Assembly (NCBI RefSeq): GCF_900130015.1
Contig: NZ_FQXS01000003.1
Location: 62,001 to 126,000 of the forward strand
DNA: 64,000 bases
Reading direction: 5' to 3'
Source of the DNA: Desulfofustis glycolicus DSM 9705
GTDB lineage: Bacteria > Desulfobacterota > Desulfobulbia > Desulfobulbales > Desulfocapsaceae
Positions within the stretch are counted from its first letter, which is position 1. The number at the start of each line of letters is the position of its first letter. A program made the position numbers and the translations under genes. Shown here one piece after another: positions 8,611 to 17,051 of this stretch. Below the pieces are notes generated by a model. It had not been told where the DNA came from. It ran no database searches and worked only from the letters and a program-made list of their open reading frames with translations.

Positions 8611-9792
8611 TCACTGCGGCGTACGGATATCATGCAGCGGAGAGTTGAGCATCCTGCCGATCTGTTCCTTGATATCAGCCATATCGACGTTCTCCTTGCT
8701 TTGCGCCATCAGCATCGCAAATAATTCGTCCTGTTCGAGCGGGTGCAGAAACTCTTGCCGGGCCTTTTCGCGTAGCTGGATATGAGCGGCCCAGGGGACG
8801 AAATAAGTGGTTTCCGGGTTGCCGTCGAAGGCTGAAATATCGATATTAAGCCCGGCCAGATAGATCAGATTCTTTCCTTCATACGCTCCGCCCTGGCGAA
8901 TTGACTCGACAGTGCGGGCAAACTCCATCTGGATATTGATCTGTGCCGCTTTGAGCTGCGGACTCTTATGGGTAACAATCTGCGGCATGAACTCGATGAG
9001 ATTGCGTTCGAGATGAATGGATTCATCGGTGCCATGCAGTTCTTCACGGAAAGAGAACAGATCCGCGGCCAGATGGTTGCCGATCGGCTCGCCGCTTCCC
9101 TCCTGCCACTGATAGCCGGCGGCATACAGGCGGTTCCTGAAGTGTTCGGAAACCTCGTAGGAGTGCGAGGTGGTGTGGGTCGCCGCCGGCACGATGCGAT
9201 TGTTCTCGTCGGCCTTGACGATACGATCGAGCCGCAGCACCAGGCCGTCAGTAATCGGTTTGGAGGAAAAATCGATCAGCGAGTCGCGGGCCTTGATCAA
9301 GTATTGTCCTTTCTCACTGCGCCGCAGGAAGATCCGCTGCTGGGCAAACTGATACTGCCGCAGGTAGGGTTCGATGACCAGCGTGATTTTACCACAGGAC
9401 GGGGAGATCACGTTGCGCTCGAGCAGGGGGCGTTTATAGGTGCCGTAGAGGCCGGTAGTGGGATCGTAACCGACATGACTGGCCTGCAGGATCAGCGAAT
9501 CTTCACCGTGATGGGCATGGGGCCCGTGCCGATCGACGGCCATGATCCCGCCGACCCGACCATGATCGAAGGGAAAGACACCAAAATGCTTGCTCAGCAG
9601 GATAATCGGAAAGCCCTGGTTTTCATCGGAACAGAATGCCCGGGAGGGCATTACGAAGTGCCGCTTAAAGCCCAAGGAGAGGCAGAGGTTGTAGAGACGC
9701 GGAACAAATTCCGGATAAGGAATCGCCAGCCCTCTCACTTTAAAGGGGGCGACATCACGTTCGATACAGGCAGTCGATGGCGTATTCGTCAT
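8611..9792 (-). CDS. LCIB/LCIC-like (theta-type) carbonic anhydrase-like protein
   Basis: A 393-residue soluble protein. The key residues fit the zinc site of LCIB/theta carbonic anhydrases: CSDE at 54-57 (compare the CRDE of LCIB), His106 in ASHVGYD and Cys133 in SPSCGK. The spacing of the three candidate ligands (52 and 27 residues) is close to that in the algal enzymes as I recall them. A histidine-rich loop (RHGPHAHHGED) precedes the second ligand. Residues 145-393 form a long C-terminal part of unknown role, so the protein is larger than the core fold. ATG at 9792 is chosen because GAGG lies six bases upstream; the longer reading to 9888 has no support. Expected reaction: CO2 + H2O to bicarbonate + H+. 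Activity is inferred, not proven. Confidence 0.7.
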   Translation of the reverse strand: MTNTPSTACIERDVAPFKVRGLAIPYPEFVPRLYNLCLSLGFKRHFVMPSRAFCSDENQGFPIILLSKHFGVFPFDHGRVGGIMAVDRHGPHAHHGEDSLILQASHVGYDPTTGLYGTYKRPLLERNVISPSCGKITLVIEPYLRQYQFAQQRIFLRRSEKGQYLIKARDSLIDFSSKPITDGLVLRLDRIVKADENNRIVPAATHTTSHSYEVSEHFRNRLYAAGYQWQEGSGEPIGNHLAADLFSFREELHGTDESIHLERNLIEFMPQIVTHKSPQLKAAQINIQMEFARTVESIRQGGAYEGKNLIYLAGLNIDISAFDGNPETTYFVPWAAHIQLREKARQEFLHPLEQDELFAMLMAQSKENVDMADIKEQIGRMLNSPLHDIRTPQ

Positions 9793-9927
9793 GGCATACC
9801 TCAGTTGAAAGTGAGTCGACAACGGCTCATATTCCCGGTGGCGACTTATCCTGGACGGAGAGCGCCCGCCCCTTGTGTTTGCCGACAATTCGCCGGAAAC
9901 GGCAGATACTGGAGCGGTTCGGTCGTT

Positions 9928-10194
9928 TCATCGAACTCCGGCCTGCCGGCGCAGCGGCAGTTCTTCGACTTCGATGGTAAAACCATACCACGGGCCACCA
10001 TCCGTCCGCTCGTCAGGAATGGCGACGACCTCACATTCGGCGATCCTTGCGGTCAGGTAGTCCATCCACGATAAGGCCTGATTTTTTGAAAAAAACGGCC
10101 CGGTTTCCGTAACGACGGAACGATCGGCTGCCCGGCGTCGGTACAGCTCGTCCGCATCGTCCTGATTTTGATAGATTCCGATAATGATCTTCAT
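9928..10194 (-). CDS. Small unknown protein, first gene after the sigma-54 promoter
   Basis: An 88-residue acidic protein starting MKIIIGIYQN, with no family I recognise. It has a good ribosome site (GGGAG) just before the ATG. The pattern of short beta strands and a central helix (SKNQALSWMDYLTARIAE) suggests a compact alpha/beta fold. It lies about 40 bases after a near-consensus sigma-54 promoter and 135 bases before the carbonic-anhydrase-like gene. This suggests it is co-expressed with that gene and perhaps the Ehr genes. Confidence 0.7.
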   Translation of the reverse strand: MKIIIGIYQNQDDADELYRRRAADRSVVTETGPFFSKNQALSWMDYLTARIAECEVVAIPDERTDGGPWYGFTIEVEELPLRRQAGVR

Positions 10195-10240
10195 GGGCTC
10201 CCTTCGCTGAAGGTTGATTCAGAGCGAACACTGTCTGCAA

Positions 10241-10257
10241 AGCATAATACGTGCCAA
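10241..10257 (-). promoter_or_regulatory. Sigma-54 (-24/-12) promoter
   Basis: Read on the minus strand the site is TTGGCACG, TATT, ATGCT. This matches the consensus TTGGCACG-N4-TTGCW at all but one important position and has the required GG-to-GC spacing of 12. Transcription would start near 10230 and run into the gene at 10194. The sigma-54 activator gene lies immediately upstream. Confidence 0.75.
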
Positions 10258-10396
10258 CAAGTCGCACCATCCGACTCTGTTCGGCTAACAGTCCGGCCGG
10301 TCAGGCGAACAGCAATAAATCGCTCCGGGAATCAGCGGCAGGCAGCGGGAAAACCGGCGACACGTTGCACAGTTCGCCGGGGCACAATGGTGCAGC

Positions 10397-10411
10397 GGGG
10401 CATATTGCCCC
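10397..10411. promoter_or_regulatory. Palindrome GGGGCA-TAT-TGCCCC, candidate activator site or terminator
   Basis: A perfect six-base inverted repeat with a three-base centre. It lies about 145 bases upstream of the sigma-54 promoter, a normal distance for an enhancer-binding protein site, and about 22 bases after the stop of the response regulator gene. It could therefore be the upstream activator sequence or part of a terminator; no T-run follows it. Confidence 0.4.
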
Positions 10412-10432
10412 AGCGCAGGGGAACTCAACTAC

Positions 10433-11779
10433 TCAACTCGATTTGTTTAAACGCCGGTAGAGTGTTTTTCGGTCAATCTCGAGGATCTGGGCGGCCAGGC
10501 TTTGGTTCCCTTCGGTGACACCAAGGATATAGTTGATATAACGATTGGTCATCTCTTCAAGAGACACCAGATCGGCGGGATGATACACCGATTCGAGGAG
10601 GTGGTGTTGGGATGTTATCTTTTCCGGCAGATCCTCCGGGGTGATCAGCTGATGGTCGGCCAGGGCGACAGCGTGTTCCATCGCATTGCGCAACTCACGG
10701 ACATTGCCCGGCCACGAGTAATTGAGGATTTTTTTTGCCGCCGCCTTGTCGATGCCGGTTACCTGTTTGCCCTGCCTGGCACTACAATCGCTGATGAACC
10801 GGGCGGCCAGCAGCAACCGGTCCGCCCCACGCTCACGCAAGGGCGGAACCTGTGCGGTGATCACGTTGAGCCGATAGAACAGGTCCTCACGAAATTCCCC
10901 TGCCGCGACGGCAGCTTCGATATCCCTGTTGGTCGCGGCCAGGATTCTCACGTCGAAGGGATACTCGCTATTGGTGCCGATCGGTCGTACCCGGCGCTCC
11001 TCAATAACACGCAGGAGCTTTGGTTGCAGGGATAGTGGGAAATCGGCGATCTCGTCGAGAAACAGGGTACCGCCATCGGCCTCCTGGAACAGTCCCTTGC
11101 GATCACTGCAGGCGTCGGTGAACGCCCCTTTGACATGGCCGAACAATTCACTTTCCAGCAAGGTTTCCGTCAACGTCGAGCAATTGATGGCGACAAACGG
11201 CTGCTGCTTCCGGCGGCTCAGGTTGTGCAGGGCGCGCGCGGCCACTTCCTTGCCGGCACCGCTCTCTCCGGTGATCAATACGGAAATACCGGTATCGGCG
11301 ATTTTCGTCAGACGTTGAAACAACTCCCGCATTACCTGACTTTCCCCGATCATACAGTCCAGATTGGGGGCCGTCTCTGCAGCGCGGCTCAGGACGGTCA
11401 GCTGCTTGTGCAGCATCCGGTACTGAACGGCTCGATCCAGCGCCAGAGCAAGCATATCCATGTCCACCGGCTTGGTGATAAAATCGTACGCTCCGGCCCG
11501 GATGGCCTCGATCGCCATGTCCATGTTGCCAAAAGCGGTCATGACCACCACCGGCAGGTCCGGTGTGTCGGCCGAAACCCGCTGGCACACCTCCATGCCG
11601 TTGATATCCGGCAAGTTGATATCAACCAGGATAACGTCCGGCTGCCCGCTGTCGATCGCCGCCAGACCGGACATCCCGCTCTGGTAGGCAACGGCAGAAA
11701 AACCGCGACGCCCCAAGGCGACAGATAGCATATCACACATGTCACGATCGTCTTCGATGATCAGGATCGATGCCTTCAT
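10433..11779 (-). CDS. Sigma-54-dependent response regulator (NtrC family)
   Basis: A 448-residue protein: receiver (residues 1-120, starting ASILIIEDDRD, phospho-acceptor Asp in ILVDINLPD, Lys in ITKPVD), AAA+ domain (Walker A GESGAGKE, Walker B GTLFLDEI) and a Fis-type helix-turn-helix at the end (GNQSLAAQILEIDRKTLYRR). The sigma-54 contact loop reads GAFTDA instead of the usual GAFTGA. ATG at 11779 overlaps the stop of the sensor kinase gene as ATGA. It probably activates the promoter at 10241-10257 just downstream, and thereby the carbonic-anhydrase-like and Ehr genes. Confidence 0.92.
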   Translation of the reverse strand: MKASILIIEDDRDMCDMLSVALGRRGFSAVAYQSGMSGLAAIDSGQPDVILVDINLPDINGMEVCQRVSADTPDLPVVVMTAFGNMDMAIEAIRAGAYDFITKPVDMDMLALALDRAVQYRMLHKQLTVLSRAAETAPNLDCMIGESQVMRELFQRLTKIADTGISVLITGESGAGKEVAARALHNLSRRKQQPFVAINCSTLTETLLESELFGHVKGAFTDACSDRKGLFQEADGGTLFLDEIADFPLSLQPKLLRVIEERRVRPIGTNSEYPFDVRILAATNRDIEAAVAAGEFREDLFYRLNVITAQVPPLRERGADRLLLAARFISDCSARQGKQVTGIDKAAAKKILNYSWPGNVRELRNAMEHAVALADHQLITPEDLPEKITSQHHLLESVYHPADLVSLEEMTNRYINYILGVTEGNQSLAAQILEIDRKTLYRRLNKSS

Positions 11780-13251
11780 GCCGATGGCTCCGCGCAACAA
11801 GGGAGGATGAACCAAAAGCAGGCACCCCTCTCCGGCCGAGTACAGGCCTCCAGCCAGCCTCCCTGTTCTTCCGCCAGTTCCCGGGCGATGGAAAGGCCGA
11901 GCCCGGTGCCGGAACCGGTTTGTTTCGTGGTGAAAAACGGCTCAAACAGATGCTCACGATGATGTTCGGCAATCCCCGGCCCGTCGTCGACAACGGCAAT
12001 TTTCAGTACCCGCTTTCGTCTTCCGTCGGTCCGCTCGACCGAACAGACTTCCTCGTTGGCTACTGCAATCGTTATGCTTCCGGGCTCGGTCATGGCCTGC
12101 AGCGCATTGACGACCAGGTTCGTGACGATCTGCTGCACCTGTCCGCCATCGACGCAGACCAGCGAATCGGTGCCTGGTTCGACGGCCAGGGTCAGGGTGG
12201 CGTGTTGACGGTCGGCCAGCGGCTGCAACAATCCGACGACCTGGCGCAGGATCACCTCTGCGCTCTGGAGGGCCTTCTGCGTCGTTCCCCGCCGGGAAAA
12301 ATCCAGTAATTGTCTGATAATCGTCGACATTTTTTCGGCCTGCTGCCTGATGATCCGGGCATATTCCCGGGTTTCCCGACGATCAAGGTCCTCTTTGACG
12401 ATCATCGCCGCCCGTCCGTCAACGACATTCAGCGGAGTCCCGAGCTCATGGGCGATACCGGCCGTAATCCGGCCGATCGTCGACAGTTTTTCACTGTGCC
12501 GCAGCTGTTCCAAGGTCTTGATTCTCGCCTCGTGTTCGAAGTGGATCTTTCCTTTGGCGATCAACAACCGGGTGCACATGTCATTCATGGTTCTGGCCAG
12601 ATCAGCCAGTTCGTCACTGCCTTTGACCGGCAGGTCCGGATCAATATCGCCTTTGCCGATACGGACCGCCTTGGCCGACAGCCGCTCCAGCGGTCCGCGA
12701 ATCTTGACATGGATAAACACGTAGAGGATGATGCCACTGATGGTGGCCAGCAGCGCCGTTATCACCAGAGAACGAATCAACATCTTCCTGGTGTAGTCGG
12801 CCAGTGGCGCCAGCGACTGGGTCAACTCCAGGACTCCCCGCCGTCCTGACGGGACGTCGGTCGGTACATAGGTCACCCGGTAGCGCTCTTTCTGTTGCGT
12901 CGTTTCGATCAACGAAACGATTCCTCTGCCGGAATCGGCTGTTGCCTCCGCTCGTGCAGCGATGACCGTGCGCCGCTCAGCCGGCAGGTCGTCCAGGAAA
13001 AACCAGCGAAATCTGATCCGTTTATTGGCCGCGTTGGCGTTTTCGATCAATCTCATCGCCCGGTGCTCACCGTTTTCCTGCCAGGTTTCCGTAATCATGC
13101 CGGTAACGATGAGACCAATCTGCTCGGCTTGATCGGCCATGTCGGCATCAAACTGCCTGATCGCCGTCTCGTAACTGATATTGCCGTCGATGGCAAGCAG
13201 GATGACGATGCTGATCAACAACCAGCTATAGAGGGCCAGGAACAGCTTCAT
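11776..13251 (-). CDS. Membrane sensor histidine kinase (HAMP, HisKA, HATPase)
   Basis: A 491-residue kinase. TM1 is at about 3-22, followed by a periplasmic sensing part to about 180, TM2 (SLVITALLATISGIILYVFI), HAMP, and a phospho-acceptor histidine in GIAHELGTPLN. The ATP-binding boxes NALQAM, DDGPGIA and GTGLGLSIA follow. ATG at 13251 gives a proper membrane start; the longer reading to 13380 is not supported. It is coupled to the sigma-54 regulator gene and lies downstream of the SulP transporter and beta-carbonic anhydrase genes. This suggests it senses something linked to inorganic carbon or pH; the ligand is unknown. Confidence 0.9.
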   Translation of the reverse strand: MKLFLALYSWLLISIVILLAIDGNISYETAIRQFDADMADQAEQIGLIVTGMITETWQENGEHRAMRLIENANAANKRIRFRWFFLDDLPAERRTVIAARAEATADSGRGIVSLIETTQQKERYRVTYVPTDVPSGRRGVLELTQSLAPLADYTRKMLIRSLVITALLATISGIILYVFIHVKIRGPLERLSAKAVRIGKGDIDPDLPVKGSDELADLARTMNDMCTRLLIAKGKIHFEHEARIKTLEQLRHSEKLSTIGRITAGIAHELGTPLNVVDGRAAMIVKEDLDRRETREYARIIRQQAEKMSTIIRQLLDFSRRGTTQKALQSAEVILRQVVGLLQPLADRQHATLTLAVEPGTDSLVCVDGGQVQQIVTNLVVNALQAMTEPGSITIAVANEEVCSVERTDGRRKRVLKIAVVDDGPGIAEHHREHLFEPFFTTKQTGSGTGLGLSIARELAEEQGGWLEACTRPERGACFWFILPCCAEPSA

Positions 13252-13404
13252 GGTCGGATTCTGCGCAGAAAAGCAAAGGAGCCGGCCCCCTGCCCGCCGG
13301 AGCGAGCAGACCGGCCGGCCCCGGTCTGGTCCAGTCCCGACCACATGTGGGGCGGGATCTGTTCGCCCGGCCGGCACCATGCGCCGAGCCGGGCGGAACC
13401 GTTG

Positions 13405-15600
13405 CTACGTCAACCGTGCCTTCTTGATGTTTTCCTGATCTTCAAGCGGCAGATATTGCGTTAACGGGCAATTATCACAGCCCCCTTCGGGCAAATCCGT
13501 CCCGCGATGAATTTTCTCGACCAAGTCAGCGGTGGCTGTCTGGCTGTCGGCGTAGATATTATCCTTACCGATCTCATCATACAGGCCGGTCCGGTCCATT
13601 ACGTCGATAACTTGACCTTTGAGGCCGCAAATGGCAAAGCCGAGGCCGGCGCTACGCACTCGTTTTACCATCATTGCCAGAGCTTCCTCGCCAGAGGCAT
13701 CCATGTCGTTGACTCCGCGTGCATCGAGCAAGATATACCGCAAATCAGGCCTATCGTTACGAAACTTCAAAACCTGCTCATCGAGATAGCTGGCATTGGC
13801 AAAAAACAGTGCGCCGTCAAAGCGGACAACGGAAATATGCCGACAGCCCTTGAGCCGATAGTAATCGGCCGACTTCAGCACCTTCTCCTCACTCATGGAC
13901 AGGCTGGCAACCACCGGCCGCATCGATTTGTAGAGGAAAATCACCATCGACAAAGCAACACCGATCATAATTCCTTTGTCGAGATGCGGTGCGAAATAAA
14001 GCGTGACGGCAAAGGTGATCACCGAGATCGCCCCGTCATACCACTGTGCTTTCCAGGCATGGACAAACCCTTTCACATTGAGCAGTCCGATCACCGCCAT
14101 CATGATGACCGCGGCCAGAACCGCCTGCGGCAGATGATAGAGCAACGGCGTAAAAAACAGCAGAGTGATGACCACCATCAATGACGTAACAACGGCAGAA
14201 ATCCCCGTCAGCGCCCCGGCCTGGAGGTTGACAGCGGAGCGGGAAAACGAACCGGAGACAGCATAACTGGAGCCGATGGAGCCGATCATGTTGGCCAGGC
14301 CCTGGCCGATCAGCTCCTGGTTGGGATCGAGCTTCTGACCGGTCTGGGCGGCCATCGCCTTGGCGATGGCAATTGCTTCCATAAAACCGAGCAATGAGAT
14401 GATAACCGCCATCGGCAGCAATTTAAAAAACGTCTTCCCATTTAACTCAGGAATAGTGAATGTTGGGAGACCTTCAGGAATTTTACCGACAATTGCGCCA
14501 CCACCGATCATCCTCAGACTATCCTGATCAAGTTGCTTATTGCCGACCGCAAGTCGCCAGGTCTTGCCAACTGTTTCCACTCCCACCGGCGCGGCTCCCC
14601 TGTTATAAAAAGCGAAGGTGCCGCCGCCAACGGCTGCAGTAAACTTCATACTTCGCAGTTCCTGACGAGCATCCTCCACGTGTTGCTTGGCTTCTGCAAG
14701 GTGGATACTGATGATCTCGATTCGGCTGCGCAGTTCAACCGATTCGACGGATTCACCGCCATGTCCGCCACGCTCCTGTTCAGCAGCGTGGACATCTTCC
14801 AGTTGCAGCCCAATCTTTGCCCGCTCATCCCCGAGTCTGTTTACCTCGGCGAACGCGTCATTGAACTCCTTCACTTTCTCGGCAACACCGGGGGTCTGCA
14901 ATGCCGATACATCGACATATTCGTCCTTGTTGAACCCCGTGAAATAGGAGATCAGCGTGGTAACCGCCACGGCTATCAGCACATTGGGGATGCGTGGATT
15001 GATCTTACGCAGAGTTACCATGATTGCGACTGCTCCGACACCGAAGAGCAGCGTTGGGAAATGTGTATAGTCGATGGCAGCCTGCGTCACTCTGATCATG
15101 GTCTCATAGTGATGAGGGGCACTATCGACATAGACGCCAAAAAATTTGGAGAACTGGGAGGTGGCGATAATGATCGCGGCGGCATTGGTAAAACCGTTGA
15201 CCACCGGGTGTGACAGGAAATTGACCACCAGACCGAGCCGCAAAACGCCAAGCAGAAACTGAAAGAGACCAACGGTTAAAGCCAGCGCGATCGAATAGGC
15301 GATGAATTCCGCAGAACCTGCCGTCGCCAGGGGTTCCAGGGAAGCCGCAGACATCAGGGAAACCACGGCCACCGGCCCGGTTGCCAACTGCCGGCTGGAA
15401 CCGAACAGCGAGGCGATCATCGGCGGCAGAAACGCCGCATAGAGGCCGTAATAAGCGGGCAGGCCGGCCAGTTGCGCATAAGCCATGGACTGCGGGATTA
15501 AGACCAGCGCCACCGTAATACCGGCCAACAGGTCAACCCGAAACTTGCCGATACTGTAATCTTTGAACCATTCGAAAAATGGAAGAAATTTATAAATCAT
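13405..15600 (-). CDS. SulP family anion transporter with large coiled-coil insertion
   Basis: A 731-residue inner-membrane transporter of the SulP/SLC26 family. The N-terminal signature (DLLAGITVALVLIPQSMAYA) is at 23-42 and the STAS domain at about 600-700. Between two membrane segments, residues about 225-375 form an extra segment of some 130 residues rich in Glu, Lys, Arg and Gln (coiled coil about 240-320). It precedes the usual GKIPEGLPTF motif, where most SulP proteins have only a short loop. The extreme C-terminus has a CDNCPLTQYLPL tail. The neighbouring beta-carbonic anhydrase, 28 bases away, favours bicarbonate (BicA-like) transport over sulfate, but sulfate cannot be excluded. ATG 15600 is chosen over 15693, which runs through the upstream gene. 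Confidence 0.88.
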   Translation of the reverse strand: MIYKFLPFFEWFKDYSIGKFRVDLLAGITVALVLIPQSMAYAQLAGLPAYYGLYAAFLPPMIASLFGSSRQLATGPVAVVSLMSAASLEPLATAGSAEFIAYSIALALTVGLFQFLLGVLRLGLVVNFLSHPVVNGFTNAAAIIIATSQFSKFFGVYVDSAPHHYETMIRVTQAAIDYTHFPTLLFGVGAVAIMVTLRKINPRIPNVLIAVAVTTLISYFTGFNKDEYVDVSALQTPGVAEKVKEFNDAFAEVNRLGDERAKIGLQLEDVHAAEQERGGHGGESVESVELRSRIEIISIHLAEAKQHVEDARQELRSMKFTAAVGGGTFAFYNRGAAPVGVETVGKTWRLAVGNKQLDQDSLRMIGGGAIVGKIPEGLPTFTIPELNGKTFFKLLPMAVIISLLGFMEAIAIAKAMAAQTGQKLDPNQELIGQGLANMIGSIGSSYAVSGSFSRSAVNLQAGALTGISAVVTSLMVVITLLFFTPLLYHLPQAVLAAVIMMAVIGLLNVKGFVHAWKAQWYDGAISVITFAVTLYFAPHLDKGIMIGVALSMVIFLYKSMRPVVASLSMSEEKVLKSADYYRLKGCRHISVVRFDGALFFANASYLDEQVLKFRNDRPDLRYILLDARGVNDMDASGEEALAMMVKRVRSAGLGFAICGLKGQVIDVMDRTGLYDEIGKDNIYADSQTATADLVEKIHRGTDLPEGGCDNCPLTQYLPLEDQENIKKARLT

Positions 15601-15628
15601 GAGAGATCTCTTTGCCGTTGCTTCACGT

Positions 15629-16243
15629 TCAATTGTTGGAAGTATCCTCGAGAACGACCACTTTGCCGCTGCCAAGATCGTAGTACATGGCAATCACCTT
15701 GACCGTGCCGTCCTTGACATGGTCGGCGATGATCGGTTCCGATTCGGCGATGCGGCGTGCGATCAGTTTGGCTACTTCACGGGATGTGTTGTTGACCAGA
15801 TCACCGCTCTTGTCTTTGACCATTTTAGCGGCAGCCTGAATCGGCGGGGCGAGCGTGGCGATGTGACCGTCGAGCTTCTTGCCGCCCATCACGGCAGAAA
15901 CAGCTCCGCAGGAGGAATGCCCCATGACGACGACCAGCGGCGTCTGCAAAATGGATACGGCATATTCGATACTGCCGAGAGTGTGGTCGCCGATGATGTT
16001 GCCGGCGACACGGACGACAAACAGATCACCGATACCCTGGTCGAAAATATCGACCGGGGGGACACGAGAATCTGCACAGGTCAGGATGGTGGCAATCGGG
16101 GTCTGGCCGTCGACCGTCAGTTGCCGGCTCTCTTCACAATGATTCGGATGCAGCAGTTGCCCCGTGACGAACCGCTGATTGCCTTCGAGCAGTTTCGCCA
16201 GGACCATTTCGGCGGTGGGGCGTGGATGTGATTCTCGTCCCAT
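15629..16243 (-). CDS. Beta-carbonic anhydrase
   Basis: A 204-residue cytoplasmic enzyme for CO2 and bicarbonate interconversion. The zinc ligands are visible: Cys and Asp in TCADSRVPP, and His and Cys in GHSSCGAVSA. Its length is typical of bacterial beta enzymes. GGAG lies eight bases before the ATG. It is the first gene of the minus-strand run leading into the SulP transporter, so bicarbonate supply or removal is the likely joint role. Confidence 0.95.
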   Translation of the reverse strand: MGRESHPRPTAEMVLAKLLEGNQRFVTGQLLHPNHCEESRQLTVDGQTPIATILTCADSRVPPVDIFDQGIGDLFVVRVAGNIIGDHTLGSIEYAVSILQTPLVVVMGHSSCGAVSAVMGGKKLDGHIATLAPPIQAAAKMVKDKSGDLVNNTSREVAKLIARRIAESEPIIADHVKDGTVKVIAMYYDLGSGKVVVLEDTSNN

Positions 16244-16484
16244 TGGTAACTCTCCATAGTCTGATAAAAATTACACATCAAATTCAATACGCATCTGCAT
16301 ATGTTGTTGGCGTGCGGCAATGAATGCCCATTCAGTTTTCAACGTGCCTAATCAACGTTTTTTTTGGGAAAAAGTCAAGCTCAAATTACATCTCTGCAAT
16401 CCGCGAGAGCCCTCGTGAAAGGCGGACGAATAATCGGTCCTGTCCGTGTTGCCCCCCCAGGTTTACAGCTTGACCGGCTAATCG
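16244..16484. other. Intergenic region upstream of the beta-carbonic anhydrase gene
   Basis: About 240 bases with no gene. An eight-base T-run occurs near 16355 (complement strand A-run). It should hold the promoter of the carbonic anhydrase/SulP genes, but I could not find a convincing -35/-10 or -24/-12 pair. Confidence 0.4.
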
Positions 16485-16544
16485 GTGCTCACGGCAAAGA
16501 AGATCTCGACAGCAGGCACTAATCGGGCTACCCTCTCGACTACC

Positions 16545-16763
16545 ATGAAAGCCGTTCTCACAGCCCCCGCTCTCTTCATCATCCTCGCCGTTTTACTGCT
16601 CTGTGCGTTTTTCCTGCCGGACCTGCTCGGGCCGATAGCCGGCACGGGGATCAGCGCGGTGATCGTTCTTTTGGCCCTGCTCGTTTACCAACGGTGGTGT
16701 CGGCAGGACGAAGCGGCTACCGCCGATGACCAAGAGGCAAAGAAAGACAAGCCGTCGACCTGA
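16545..16763 (+). CDS. Possible small membrane protein
   Basis: A 72-residue reading frame with two hydrophobic stretches (ALFIILAVLLLCAFFL and ISAVIVLLALLVYQ) and a charged C-terminal tail. No ribosome site is clear at either the ATG (16545) or an upstream GTG (16485), and I recognise no family. The membrane pattern makes it plausible, but it may be chance. Confidence 0.35.
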   Translation: MKAVLTAPALFIILAVLLLCAFFLPDLLGPIAGTGISAVIVLLALLVYQRWCRQDEAATADDQEAKKDKPST

Positions 16764-16890
16764 TCTGCGCCCACCTGATCACGACTCACGGGTCCCTTAG
16801 AGGCAGCGACGGTCTTGTCATCGAACCGACAATGATTAATGTGAGCCGGAATATCCCGACCAGAAACAAGCTCTGATCAACTAAATTAAA

Positions 16891-17031
16891 GGGGAGCTTG
16901 AAAAATTCGGAATTTCGTTCAAGATCGAGGCGCGCAAGAAAATTTTACCGCAGGCATAGATGATATTCCGAGGATAAAATTTGATTGCGCAACGATGAGA
17001 TTGGACGAAATGACAATTTTTCAAGTTTCCC
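16891..17031. repeat. MITE-like repeat, full copy 1 (141 bp)
   Basis: It begins GGGGAGCTTGAAAAATTCGG and ends TGACAATTTTTCAAGTTTCCC; the two ends are imperfect inverted repeats of about 31 bases. The interior is also self-complementary (GCGCGCAAGAAAATTT against AAATTTGATTGCGCAA), so the whole can fold into one long hairpin. A second copy, inverted, is at 59059-59203, and a lone end is at 8558-8589. It lies just upstream of the nitroreductase gene. Confidence 0.85.
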
Positions 17032-17051
17032 TAAAGACAGGGGGAATTGCC

